Assembly (NCBI RefSeq): GCF_028389875.1
Contig: NC_084663.1
Location: forward strand, 11,236,666-11,300,665
DNA: 64,000 nt
Origin: Rhea pennata
Lineage: Eukaryota > Chordata > Aves > Rheiformes > Rheidae
Direction: 5' to 3'
In this document: positions 38,073-51,400 of the stretch, piece by piece
How positions within the stretch are numbered: position 1 is the stretch's first letter
Layout: each line of letters starts with the position of its first letter
The notes under the pieces: model-generated
The model's database searches: none
What the model was told of the DNA's origin: nothing
What the model saw: only the letters and a program-made list of their open reading frames with translations
Position numbers and translations under genes: made by a program

Positions 38073-41000
38073 TATAAGAAAAACACACAACATCATACAG
38101 AAGTTTCTCTTTTATGATTTTCTTGATGTTTGCTCAATCTTGGCTACCCCCTTTAGGTAGGAAAAATCATGGCTTTAATTTAAACTCCATAAAAAAACCC
38201 AAATAAACAGTAGCTTAATTATGAGGCTGGATGGGATGTTTCACAATGTTTCAACTAATGTAGTAAAATACCAAGTGTTTGAAAAAACATTTTTAAAGCT
38301 CAGAAAACTTCAGACTCTAGTGTGTTTGCTCCTCCCTGTTCCAACAGTGCTGGAGTTGTTAATTTCACAGCACAAATGAGAAATAGATGAAAATTTCAAG
38401 TAAAGTAGTTTCCATTTATTTTGGCAGCTATCAATGGCAGTACTATAGGATAACACTTAACTGCTTAATATGTAGCACTTTTAGATGCTTCAGGGTAAGA
38501 TACATGTTAGATGCCCATAAGATACATGGTGCTTACAAACAAATTGTGTGATATTGATCTCTGCACAGTCACTTGAGAATTGTATTTCATGTACATAAGT
38601 GTTCAGAAATGTCTTATCTTTGTGTAAAACAAAATTGTGTGCCTATAATTGACCACACTACAAAAATATTTTATAAAATACTTTCACTGAACACCATCCT
38701 TAAAGATCACAAATCATGATTCAGAAATAGAAAATAATTGGTATTCTAATAACTGAAACACAAACACTGTATTATTTTTAAATTCATAGGCAGTCTTTTG
38801 GTCTTTGAGTTGTACTATTCAGTTGTACTATTCAGTACTTCATTGTACTATGCAGTAGTACAATGTGCTAAATAAGCATTAAATCCCAGGAAATCCCACT
38901 AAATGTTAAATATTTTTCTCTTCTACAGATAGGACATGTCTGAAAATTTTATCGTGCTGTCAGTTCAAAGACTGAATATATGGTTTAAGTATTCACATCC
39001 TTCCACTGGTCCATTTTTTTAGGTGTTTGCAAAATAAGAATTGATCTTGATAGGGTTTATTAGCACAAAGATATGATTCTTTCTTTTTGGCATACACACA
39101 TGTGCCATCTGTGCTGACTTATTTTCCCTAATAAGACTAGGCACAGAAAGGAGGACTTAAGCACCCCGATGACTCAGTCTAGGGACTAGAGTAACCAAGA
39201 GCAATATTGGTAAACTAGGCTCCTTATAAGGAGGAAGATGAAGGTCCAGCAGCTATTCCTTGGAAGAGTAGAATAGGGATAATTATGCTACTCATCTTCC
39301 GTCTAATGGTCAGAGATTGGCTTACAAGTCTCCCTTTTCCTTGCAGGAACTGGTGCCTGTGGTGCTCAGGTTACAGTTTTTGAAATTCACTTGGTGCATC
39401 AACACCAGTGGCTGGACAATCAGAGACTTGTTTGCTCCTCATATGATTTTCTCACTAGGCCAGCAGCCTACTTAGAGCAAAACTATTATTTAAGGGAAGG
39501 AAAAGAGAATTTATGCTCCCCTATTTCAGTGGCTGGTTGTTTTCAGGCAGGTTGGTGAAGTTGTCTGTGGCTGAGTGGTTCTGGTTATGGAGGGGCAGAA
39601 GACAAGAAGACTCTGACCAGCCTGCCCAAGACACGGCACTAGTTTCCAATTTAGACTGCAAGACTAATTGTAGAAAATTGGCCTCTCACAGCTAGCAAAT
39701 TCAAAAAAATCAGTGGAGTATGGAGTGACTTTTTCTTGCTATCTGGCTAGAGGTCATGCTTTTGTTTGAACTTGCCAGAGTCTCAAAACTGCTCTTTTGC
39801 AAAGTATGCTTACCACCATGCAATATCAATGGTAAATTTAAGCCATGCTGTTAAATTCTCTCTCCTTTTTTTTTTAACCCAATTTTAACCAATCAATATT
39901 CCATGGTGTTTCTGGAAAATGAAGGACAGCAATGGTCTATTGTATTTTAGCTGGTTCTTCTTTTGGATACTGTAGGTTTGTTTCCAGGATTTTACAAGTC
40001 TCTTTTAGTAAACAGAGTGAATTCTTACCTATCCACCTGTCACTTCTGTGTATACAATGTGCTTAGAAAGAAAGTTGCGCTGTTCCACTTTACCTTTTGC
40101 CTGGTAGTACTCTTGAGGCATCTGCTCTCAGATCAAGGGAACACTGAAAGGCCTTAAATCTGATCTCTCAGACAGCTGTGCTAATTTAACTAAAGGGGCT
40201 ACAAGAAAGGATGGAGAAGAATCTATAAAATATTTGGCTGACATTTGAAAAAAGAGATGGGATGTTTTCTTGTTAACCTTTAGAGCAACCCATTACATAA
40301 ATTGTGACAATGTTCTCAGATTAAATGAGACTGTATTCAGGCTTAACTCTAGATTTATCACTACAGCAAATGAATTCTACTGTAAAGTCTGGCAATATAT
40401 CTTTTAAAGAATGCTATTTATCTCACTGGGGAAGCAGGGTGCTGATAAATAAGAAGCACAGCCTCTTGGATGAAACGTTGTAAAGATGAGCTGGAAAGAA
40501 GATTCAATAACATTGCTTTCCTCTGGCACAGTAGGAGTATTCCATGGAATATATCAATTAAAATGACAGATTTCTCATAACACCTATGTAAATGTAACAT
40601 GATAAACAAAAGTACCTAAGAAAAGTTACTTTTTGCTAACAATTTTTATTATGGTGATCATAATTATGTACAAAAAAGCACATGCATAGAATTCAGTGAT
40701 GAACAGATATTCAGTGGTAGCTTCAATTTATAGTTATCTTTCTCTTCACTCTGAATGAGTAAATATCACCAATATATGTCTATAAGAGATGGCTTGAGGT
40801 AAAACTGCACTGACATTTTAAATCATTTGATTTTAAAAACTCCTAAAATTAAGACAACTGTAATATAATGTTTGGATTTCTAAGATACTAAAACTGAATA
40901 CTGCACTAGTTTTTAAGTGGTGAGAATTTCTGTGTATTTATTCAAATGATGAGTCACAGTATGAGATATTGAAATAAAGATCTCTAACTGAGATCTGAAA

Positions 41001-41984
41001 TGCTTTTGTACATCTTTAAGAAGAGAGTATAAAAAGTTACGAAACATTATTTTAGATTAACATATGAAAATACTACCTACAAGTATGAAATATTGTCAGA
41101 GATAGTTATAAATAAAATATAAAAATATAAAATATATAGTTTATAATTATAACTAGTTTCTGTTTTCCTGAAATTGCTCAATTTATGCAAAATTTGATTA
41201 AAGAAAAAGATCAATAAATTTATTATTAATAAGTCTAGGGCAATGAATACTAACTTTGATTCTAATAGAACTAATTTGGGAAACATAATCAGTGAATATA
41301 AAACAGAAAAGATTTTGTGCTGGTTCCTAACCGTACTGAGAAAGCCCTTTTCAGTTAGTGAAACTTTCAAAGGAAAGAGCATATATTTATAGTAACATTC
41401 CACAAGAAGAATCCTGATTACACAGTGGATAAAATATCAGAATTGCTTTAGAGACTATAAGTTTCAGTCTGCAAGTGAATTACTTCTGAAAGTAAAATCT
41501 GCTTGCCTGAATAAAGCAACAAATGGTCCTTCCTTATAGGGTAAAATTTACTTTTAGTAAGATTCTGTGCTCTGGGGGAATTGAATCAACCACAAAGCAG
41601 AAGTGCATAATGCTACTTACTAGTCCCCCACACTAATTTTGTTGAAGGTTGCAGTGTTTCCTTATTTTATCTTTATTTACTGTAGAAAGTTTGTTGGGTG
41701 ATGGTGACTAATAGCTGAACATCTGGATGCAGTGACCTTTAAGAGTCCTTAGTCATTACTGTGCCCAATTAAACTCAGTATCAACAGAAGTGCTTGCATT
41801 TTGACTGGACTAGTATAAATCACTTTGCAAATAGATTGTGCAAACAGGGGGGAAGTATTACCAGCCTGGGCTCATTCCCCTCTAAATGACTTCAGCAGGA
41901 TGGGTCAGGAGCTAAGGATTTGTTTTGTTTTTTTCTTTCCCAAGTACAAACATCAAGAATTAAGAAAATTAATTAATGAAGTTA
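38073..41984. other. Intergenic DNA without recognisable genes
   Basis: This is AT-rich sequence. A small direct repeat (gttgtactattca twice, 38809-38834) sits beside a short hairpin, gtactatgcagtagtac (38846-38862). The minus-strand frame at 41077-41403 is an A/T-composition artefact. No exon or RNA gene was seen. Confidence 0.5.
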
Positions 41985-43500
41985 ACAGGACTAAATAGCT
42001 CAAGAACTTGAATGGGGAACATGATTGGAATTTATTTAAGTCAAATATCCAAAAATTGTCTGGAACTCGCATCTTGTGTAGAGAGGAAAAAATTGTAAGG
42101 AAACTTTTTAAAGACTTAACTGGTAAACTGCTATCTCATAAAAAGGATAGCAGGGGTAAACAGAGAGCCTATGTGAAATGGAAAAGTGGGCTGGTCATTA
42201 AAGCAAGCTGTATTTTAAAGGTCAAAAAGTGCAGGGGCAAAGTGAGAATTGCCAAAAGTCAAGCAGAGTTTGCCTTTAGAAAGGGATATTAAAATAAATG
42301 AGTTAAAGGCTCTTTTAGTAATGTCAGAAACTTGCCCCAGCCCCAGCATCGGGCACCACCGCAGCTCGAGGCCAGGGTACGGGTTGGAGGCCCTTGGCTG
42401 TGGGGCAGGGACAGGGCGGTGGTGGTGCTCAAGCCACTGAAGTCAGGAGGACTCGTTAGCATCCTTCCAGACCTTTAAGAAAAATGACTCATGAAACTGT
42501 AATGTGGCAAGAAATACTAACGTATCTGTCAGGCTGAAGATTGTCTTACATAACCAGAAGCTGTACAATGTAGAACATGTACAGGAGAAAAATGAGATCT
42601 TGGGATCTCTGGAACAACTGTTTGACCTTCATAATATAGAAATCTTTGAAGGAAGTTGCAGGAAAGACTTGACAATTAACAGAAAATACCATAATACCCA
42701 ATGAGTTTATTAAGGTTATCATAAAAATGTTATTGAAGTAATCATGCCATGCCAACAAGAACCTTTTGAAGTCACTTAGTTTTCAAGACAATTAATATAT
42801 TGAAAGAACACTTCGTATTATGGCACATAGGAAAATATTAACTGAGATGAAAAATCTACTATAGTAAAATGAATTACAAATTGGCAAAGGTGAGATAACA
42901 GCAGGCAGCGATGAAAGGAACCATCAGGACAGAGAAGTGAAATTCTGTAGAACTAGTACTACCTAATATTTTCATTAGTGACTATAGAATAAAAAGTAGA
43001 CCTGTTTTAATGGAGCTTATTAATGACATATTAGGAGATGCTAGGTATATCTAGATTGAATGTCACATTACACAGTCACCAAAAGTCTCAGTCCTTGAAT
43101 TGTTTGTATTGATGACCTAGCTGTGGCACATCATGGACCCCTCCTGGCCCAGATATCTGAGTATATTTTTTCTGAAAGTCAAAGGGCAGTAAGGAGGCTG
43201 TTGTGTGCATTGGTCTTGACCTGTAATAGGGTTAGGAAAACTGTACCATCTGGCAGCTTGAATATAAATATTGTCATTATAAGAATGGACTTAGAGCACT
43301 GAAGTAATAGGAATAAAACGAAATTCAACAGTACAATGTGACAGGACTTATGTGTGGGACTCATAAAAAAGAATTCTCCTAAAGTCTAGGAATTCATCAC
43401 TCACAAATGACAGAAGAGGAGAAAGGTCAGGTGCCTAAACTTAGGCTGCATTAATACTACTTAAAAGAATTTAGTTTGTTTATTCTGGTAAAAGACAGAG
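41985..43500 (+). mobile_element. Eroded LINE of the CR1 superfamily (reverse-transcriptase region)
   Basis: Pieces of a LINE ORF2 occur in order on the + strand. At 42235-42290 is RIAKSQAEFAF, like the CR1 linker RKAKAQLELNLA that precedes the reverse transcriptase. At 42960-42985 is LPNIFISDY, like LFNIFINDL before the FADD box. At 43318-43345 is gaaattcaacagtacaatgt, like MKFNxxKC. At 43410-43426 is acagaagaggagaaagg, like the EEKDLGV region. At 43469-43499 is sequence like LGLFSLxKRR. Many stops and frameshifts show it is long dead. It is more diverged and longer than the CR1 tail at 18.7 kb, so it is an older subfamily. The open frame at 42008-42292 is part of this relic. A GC-rich insert lies at 42336-42430. 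Boundaries are approximate. Confidence 0.65.
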
Positions 43501-44496
43501 ATTATTACTGTTCTCTGGAAGGCAGGAAAGAGTTTTAAGCTGGGCTGCATCTCTAATAAAAGAAATTGGCCATGATTACCCTGAGCATGGACATAAAAGC
43601 CTAATGATATAAGGATTCCTAAGCATCAGAGCTTAGAGCAGCAGATAGTTCTCTAATATCTTTCCAGTGAGAGAATCAGAAAGGAAAAATCTAGTTAATT
43701 ATAAGACACATATGAACTGGTTTATAAAGAAAGTGGACTATTGTAATAGATGTCTCCTAATCTACACTCCCACAAGTCAACGTATTTTGCACATTTTGTT
43801 TTTACTTTTTTAATCTCATCTTTTTTTTTTTCAACATTTCTGTATTAAAAGATGGTCAGATGTGACTTCTTAGGTTCTTCAACAACACAAACTTTATGTA
43901 AGCTCATAATACTAAACTCATCACTGTCCTTCCTTCCACCGCTTTTTCTCAATGTTGCATTGTGTGTCCCCTGGGGCACACGAAGGGTACCCTTTTATTG
44001 CTTCGTAGTGCAGATCATTTCTCCAAAGAGAATGATGTCCTTTGCATTGTTATTCCTTACTTTGTTTTTGATGTATAAAAGAAAAAAAAAAAAGATATAT
44101 CGGTAGATTATCTAGAGATGAAAACTAGGTTGTTTTATTCTCCGGGGAGAAGAAGAAACCCATAATAGATATATGGAGGAAGACTGTTTAGTATTTATAC
44201 ATCATAAATCCTAACAAAACTCACACGATTCTTTTAATATCTGCAGTATTAAGTAATATTAATGGAAATGAAAATAATCATGCATTCAATCTGCTATCTT
44301 CAGCAGCAGTAAAGCAAATAGGGTGAAGGAATTCATATACAAAATGTCTGAAAAGTTTGAAGGACTAAATGAAAGAAAAAGAATTATATATGTGCCAGTT
44401 GATTAAAAAACATTTGATGTGGGATCACAGATAGTTCATTTGTTTGAAAAGCTGAAAGGGAGAAAAAATATTTAGAAGGATGCAAAATTCTTTTCT
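43501..44496. other. Intergenic DNA, possibly trailing LINE sequence
   Basis: The LINE relic may continue into the first 200 bp, but I cannot align it with confidence. The rest is AT-rich, with a T run near 43821-43831. No gene is supported. Confidence 0.4.
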
Positions 44497-44563
44497 GAAA
44501 AAAGGAAAAAGAAAAAGAAAAAGAAAAAGAATAAAAAAAAAAAAGAAAAAAGAAAAAAAAAGG
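44497..44563. repeat. Purine tract (GAAAAA)n
   Basis: Sixty-odd bases of A with regularly spaced G (GAAAAA units, 44505-44530, then longer A runs), interrupted by one T. It produces a lysine/phenylalanine low-complexity frame on either strand, not a gene. Confidence 0.92.
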
Positions 44564-47500
44564 CATGTTATTCCAAGACTGAAACCTGGCTTCCTTACAA
44601 GGCCAAATGTGTAGCTGAGTAGCTCAACAGCTGAGTAGCCCTAGGATTCATATTGTGACTTTAAGAGCTGTACTCTACATTTCATTTTTTTACTTTTTGC
44701 TCTGGGTTCTTCTGCGAAGGCCACACAGACCTACACTTAGGAGGCATACTGTCCTCACACGGGCAGGCACAGCTTTTCTGCCTCGTGGGCTGCTGAGTGG
44801 CAGTCATATCTCATTTCCTCTCCACTTCCCTCCACCTTGTCTTTATTGTCTTGGCAGGTTACGGTGGGTAGTCATAGCAGGCTCGGGGTTATGTCTAGTC
44901 TGATCTGTGCGTGTGAATGCAATGTCTGTCATGATCCATATTCCTGATAATTCAGATTAGTAAGTGGGGTTGGGCAATGTAGTAGCTCTGATCTAATCCT
45001 TATTCCTGGGTGTTATGGAAACCAGAGGCTGAAAGAAGGAAGGTGATTTGTACCAGTCGTGGAATTAATATTGATTAAAATGGAGGAAGTAAATATTTCA
45101 TTGTTTGGGTGGTCTCTAATTTTGTGAACTGTCTATGAATCATATAACTTGTTATTCTTATCTTTGTTAGTTTTCCCCCTCATTTCATTCAAACTTTGCT
45201 GCAGGAACATGGAGTTTCTTTCTTGCTTCTAAAATATTTATAAGTTATGTACTGGAAAAGTAAGAGAACTTTTTAAGAGCAATTTTTGATATTTTTAAAA
45301 AATTATTTGATGTGTTTATGGTGTAACATGCAAAAAAACCCCAAACTTTTGATAGCGTCATTTACACAAGAAGGAACTCAACTCAATATTCGGTATGTCT
45401 AATTTTAAGTGACTATGATAGATGTCTACGGGCAAGCTGGATATTTAAGATTCCATTACAGTCAGTGGAGATCAGGTCTATTCAGATCACCCTAATGAAG
45501 ACATTAAATTTGGTTAGTTGTCTATTTTTGTAGACTCCATGAACTACTCTACTGCCAAAGGACTTAATTCACTAGAGATAGTGATTCATTATAGACACTT
45601 GCCTATGCATTGGTGATTAGTGCAGTCTGAGGTGCTGCAGAGTATCTGATATAGCTGTATGGGATCCACAGGTATTGTAAAGACTTACTGGAGAACTACT
45701 CCTTGTTGTATTAGCAGCTAGAGGCACAGTAGGATACATAAAGGCATATCAAATGACGTAGATCCCTGCCTATGTTTGGAAATATTATTGTATTTAGCTC
45801 TACATACGCAATAATTATAATGAGTTTAGCCACATGCAGATATTTACAAGTAAATGCATGAATTCAGGTGTTTGTATCTGGATCTGAATCCTATTCACTT
45901 GAATAAATATCAAATTTGAGAAGCAAACCTGTTGGCTAGCACTTGCCTATTTATTAGTCTAAATTCTCAGGAAAAGATCCTTGACAAATCTAAATAATTG
46001 CACTAAAATTAACAGAACCAACACATGATGCTGAGATGTTGTAGAGAAATTGAAAATGAAAATTGATAGTCTCATAATCTCGTTTGCCATAGTTTCCCCT
46101 TTACCAAAAGGTAGCCAGAAGAACTAAAGTTATTTGAGGCCTAAAATTATAAAGACTGAAAAAACTGCTTAAATAAGAATGCTATTATGAGTATTCAAAA
46201 TATGTGAGCTCACAATGCTATATGTTGTGTATTTAAAATGAATGTTTTGTTCTTTTCAATAATTTTGAAAGTTTGGGTTAAGAGGCTGTAATGCAGATGG
46301 TTAAACCTACTTTTTGTTCAAGAGCACCAACTGAAAAGTTTTAAAATGACTGACTACTAGAATTTACATTGAATAGGCTATAAACAAGTCAGTTACAAAA
46401 ACTCTTAAGTATTATCAAGCCATACTGCTTTCTCCAAATTGTTTTTGTTCACAGAAAAGTACTATTTAAACAATCAATATTTCACAGTCTTACATAACAT
46501 ATTTTCATACTGAAAAAAACTCCAATTGTTGTGGAAATCTCTGAGGCAGAGTGTCAGAAGAAATGGAATGATTTCCTGAAAGGAAGGCAGAAAAAGAGTC
46601 CTCAAATTACTTCAAATTTAGGCTTTCTGGATTTCTTCAAGAACTATAGCTCCACCTTGAATAGCCAGGCTTAGGTATCTTGATGGAGAGGAAAAAGGAT
46701 ATTGTCCCACAGATTAAATGACCATAAGGGGCAGATATATAAAAGAATCTTTAATCGTTAGTGAGCCGTTGAAATGAAGAAGAAAAGGTTTGAAACAAAA
46801 ATGTAATCAAAAAAAGTAGTAATAGAAAAGGACATGGAATAACACCCTATTACACTGGACAGACTTTACAGGCATTTGCAGCTTGTCAAATTTCTTTTAA
46901 ATTAAATCCTCTACAAAGTGCTACTGTAAATACATACAGTTAAAAATTCATTTTCAAATTGAAAAGTAGTTGAAGAGTGAGAGATAAAACAATAAGTAAA
47001 ACTAAAAAGGCATACAATTTTTGTACATATTCTTGACAAATATGTACATTAGAATAAAGAGTTAATCTTATAATCTTACCTTGCTTTTCTTATAAGGATC
47101 AGCAGAAAAGAAAAATAACTACAGTGATTACTGGCCTAATTATATATAATCAACCATTTTATCAAACCTTTGCCTCGCTCAAATTAGAACTAATAAGCTT
47201 TCTTCTTAACTCCCTTTGAATACACTATCTGGTCTCCTTCTTTTCTGTTTCTGTTTCATTTTCTTTTTTTCTCTCTGCCTAAGTTTTTATGGTCTGATTG
47301 GGACTAATTGGCAGTAAGTAAGTATCCTACTCATTTTTCACTCGGTCTGTGACTTCCCACTACAGATGTGCCCACCATACCTGTGGAAATAAAAGAAAGA
47401 AAGGCCCATTACTGAATATCATAACGAAGGAGATGAACCCTGCAAGTGATCTTAAATAGGGAAGGAAAATTACACCCAACCAATATTATCAAAGACAAAA

Positions 47501-47579
47501 CGTGAGAAAGACATAAAAACCAGAGCAATAGCTGGTTTCAAATGATGTCACTTTACATGCTGCGGTAAAGTAACCTGAT
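44564..47579. other. Intergenic DNA without recognisable genes
   Basis: This is AT-rich sequence. A possible ancient MIR/L2-like scrap near 45018-45060 (accagaggctgaaagaagga, then ggtgatttg) is too weak to call. No exon or RNA gene was seen. Confidence 0.5.
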
Positions 47580-48470
47580 TTATACCCTCCAGAGGAACGG
47601 AGTCCGCGGGAGGCCAAGCCTGCGAGGGAGCTCTCGCTACGTGTGCGTGAGAGCTGCACCAGGAGGCACAGCGCAGATCGGTGCTGCTGAGGACCCTCTC
47701 AAGAGCAGAGTCCCGCCACAAGCCATGCAGCCCGCTGGCTTGCAAGTGTGGTCTCAGCCGTGGCAGAATTTTGCAGAATGCAAAGCTCCATGTCTCAGGC
47801 AGCCTCACAAATTAAAATGTTGCTAGACGTGTCCAGATAGGCCCTCTCCAAAGCAGCTTTGTGCGTGGGAATTAACTCAGAAATATGGTGTGCCTTTCCC
47901 ACGGAGAGGAAGTGCTCTGCAAGAAGGGGTGTAAACACAGCCGTAGACTCAAAAAGTAGTTTAGGAATTCAGATGAAACACAAAAGTGCAGGCAGGCTCA
48001 GTGAAACAGCATGGGTTTTACCTCACACGTATACTCCCAGTTGTTCAAGGAGCGATTTGCACTTTTGGTATTTAAATCAATTGACAAGTTTTACCCTAAA
48101 GATATCAAAGCAAAAACAGGTTAGTGCTGAGTGTTAATGGTAACATCACAAAGCGAAAAAGAAATCTTTCTGAAACGGCCCTCTGGGCAAGCATTAGGTT
48201 GGCACACATCCCCTGAAACGTCTGCAGCAATTTGCTACGGCTAAGAGGAGCTACGTTCCCGTTCACTGCCCGCTTCAGCAGCGGCCGTCACTGGCATCCT
48301 GTGCTGTGTATCGGTTACCTTCTTCCTCGTGCGTTGTACTCAAAGAACGAAAGAACGTGCCATAAAACGCCGTGCGCTGCCAGCGGGGACCACAGCGACA
48401 GAAGCCGCAAGGCACTGCGATGTATTTACCTTCGACTGCAAGACTCTCCGTTTGGTTTTAGCAAATTGGC
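47580..48470. other. Two CpG-retaining, moderately GC-rich patches
   Basis: Patches at 47590-47800 (for example cggagtccgcgggaggc) and 48215-48430 (for example gcagcggccgtcactgg and aaaacgccgtgcgctgcc) keep more CpG than the flanking AT-rich DNA. Open frames across them (47548-47808 minus, 48232-48519 plus) show no recognisable protein. They could be distal regulatory elements of HGF or CACNA2D1. This is inference from composition alone. Confidence 0.3.
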
Positions 48471-51400
48471 TTCTCAGAAATTTGCTCATCTGAGCAGCAG
48501 CTGTTTACCATATGGATAAAAACTGTATTTGGCAAACGGGATCATTTCCTCATGCCCATCTGATTTTCATGTACACTCATATATCTGAGTGTTTAGGGGA
48601 GAAGTTTGTCTACTGAGGATGGTTCAACTGAGAAATATTGTTTTGAATCACCGTTCTCTTTTGCTTTTCTTTTTCCCAAGAAGTTTCTACTCCTACAGAA
48701 AACTTAAAATGAAACGAAACAGAAAAGCCTTAAAACCAAAACTTCATTAAAAAACTGAGAAAAACTACAGACATAAGAAAAATGAAGGAGAAATACTTTT
48801 TAATATTAATACAATAAGCATATATTCTTGGTGACATTCTAGCTTCAGGGTAGTGAAAGCAGCTGGATTTCTTGTATCTTCTAAATATTTGACCACTATC
48901 AATGAAATCAAGAATTCAATTAAGAAAAAAAGAGATGATGATGATGGTAAATAGCAATAGTAGCAACAATACTTTAAAATTTTGACAGGAAATGTCCCAA
49001 TTTACTGAGTTATGGTTTGAGTCTATTAAAAAGGATTATGCAAATATAAAGAAGAAATACTCTTTCCCTGAATGGGTTATAATCCTAACATGATTTTAAT
49101 AGTTACAGACTTCTAGCACTGCTCATGCAAAGCTGTCACAGCAGATTTTATGCTTTTAATGAATGAACAGAGCCTCACAACACCTTCTGGATATTATGGA
49201 TAAGAATTATTGCAACTAGTAACGAAAGCAAGTGAGATTAAGAAATTTATTCATGGACATAATGCATATCCAGTTTTACATATTATGTTCACATGTTCCC
49301 ATATGGAGTCCTCCACTCACAACACAAAGCACAGAATATCAGAGAGATAATAAATACACTAGAATTAGGCAATGTGTAATTGTGGATTCATCTGTATCTT
49401 TGATGCACTGTCGTCAAGACCAACACTGGTTTCACTGACCTCCTGAGCCCTTGGCTCATAAGTTATTAATCAGAACAATAACTATACATGAAATTATTTA
49501 TTGTTATTCTAAGAAATTTTCTACTTTTCTTGACTTTTTCTGCCTCTGATGAAATGTCAAAATCTGGTATTCTGGGAGGTCTTATATTAAAAATAAATTG
49601 AATTGCATCAGATTAAATAGTTTATTATAATTTGGTTCTATTTTATTTTATAATTCTTTCTATTACACATTAAGTTAAAATATTTAGAAAACCTCAAGCT
49701 AGAAAAAGATCTTTTAAATCCTAATATCTACCAAAAAGTCCAGATTGTTTTATAATTTCATAACTCTTCAGAAATAGAACAGAGAATAGAACTGATTTTA
49801 AAATGTTTGGGCTTCAAATTCACAGTCTGTTCTAATTAATGCCCATGGTTCACTAAGCAGGTTGATATAACTTCTATATATTCAATAAATAATAGCAACA
49901 GAGTTAGGTTCTACATTGATCACATTTTGGAAGTTCAATTCATTCAAAATAACATTCTGAATTATTAATATAAATGTCTTGAATCTTCTCTTAGATTTTA
50001 TCATTCTTTATTTAGAGGTCCATACATTTACCTATGTTTCTTGTCTTCAGAAGCGATAAATCCAAACAAGAATGTAAAAGGCAAGAACTGCAGCAATAAG
50101 TTTTTTAGGAAGCTACTTCACTAAGAAGAATCCATAACCCAGAGCTGGATGGCCGAGACGTTTAGATAAATCTTAAAAGTTACATCGCATATGAGATTGC
50201 AAAGATTCCCTCAGTTACTTCTAGTCATGCTGATACATTCCCGTAACAGAAGGGCAACCGGAGATGTTGCAGTTGGTCCCTCACATTATATATGCATTCT
50301 ACTGTGGTGCTGTGCCCAACAACCTGGTCTTAACCTCAGAAGTTAAAATTAGCTCACATCCAATACTGGAGTGCTACACCTCTCCTATTTCTAGCTCTAG
50401 AAATAGAAAGGAACCATCTTGGAGATATCTTTGCCATATATCAATACAGGTGTATTGCACCTGGATGCTGAATCATGTCTTGCATCTAGCAAGTCAACAG
50501 CATGGAGATTCATCCTTGTCCCTCTCCAGAGCTGGATTCTTGAGTTGTGCTCCCCTTTTCAGTTTCAGGGAACTAGAACACTTACGAGAAACAATATACA
50601 TTTCAAACAAATATTGAAATATTGCAGCAAATGACCTTCTTTTCTTTTACAGTGGGGTGAACTGTAGCAGTGCTAAATAGACCACTTGCTCAGAAAGTAA
50701 AAGCTAAGTTTGCTGTCCTCCAGGTTTCAACTCCATATCTTCCACTTGCCAAAAAAATATTCCAAGATGATTGTCTAGGATGGTCTGTTTCTGAAGCATA
50801 GTCTTCCTCAGAAGCCATGTCACTGTACAGCACAGAACTCAGATGCCCTTAGGGGGAACAGCAAGTGCCAGATCCTCATGGTCACATAGGTAGGGTGGAA
50901 GAGCCCTATGTTCCAACTTCATTTCTCAGATATTTCCTCCATCTAATTTAAGCACAATCTAAGATTGTTCCTTCTCAGCTGATTCTTAGTTATCCAATAA
51001 ATCATGTGGATTTGTTTCATTCTTTCACCTGATGAGAACAAATTCCTTTCTGCTACCATGGCAGCTTTAAGAAAAAGGATGAGGGGATTCAGCTGTGAAG
51101 GATGAGGAATATTGTCAGAATAAGGTGATATTCACATCTAGACCTCTGAGGCTCTATCCTTTTAATGAAAAAGTTGTTACAGACTCATTTTTGAGGCCTC
51201 CAGATCTGATATTGAACATTAAGCATGTTCTGGGGATAGCTTACTCATTCTTCTCCAGTTATTTCTGTGCCTTGCAGATAGACATCAGCAGTAGGCAGTC
51301 AGCAAGAGCAGGCAATCAGCAGGGGCAAAGCCCATCAGATATCAAAAGATCTGAGTGGGTAGAGAGAAAAAATTCTACCACATAGAAACACGAAAGATAA

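Noticed and set aside
42008..42292. 94-codon basic protein frame starting MNGEHDW
   Set aside because: It is part of the decayed CR1-superfamily LINE linker region, not a host gene.
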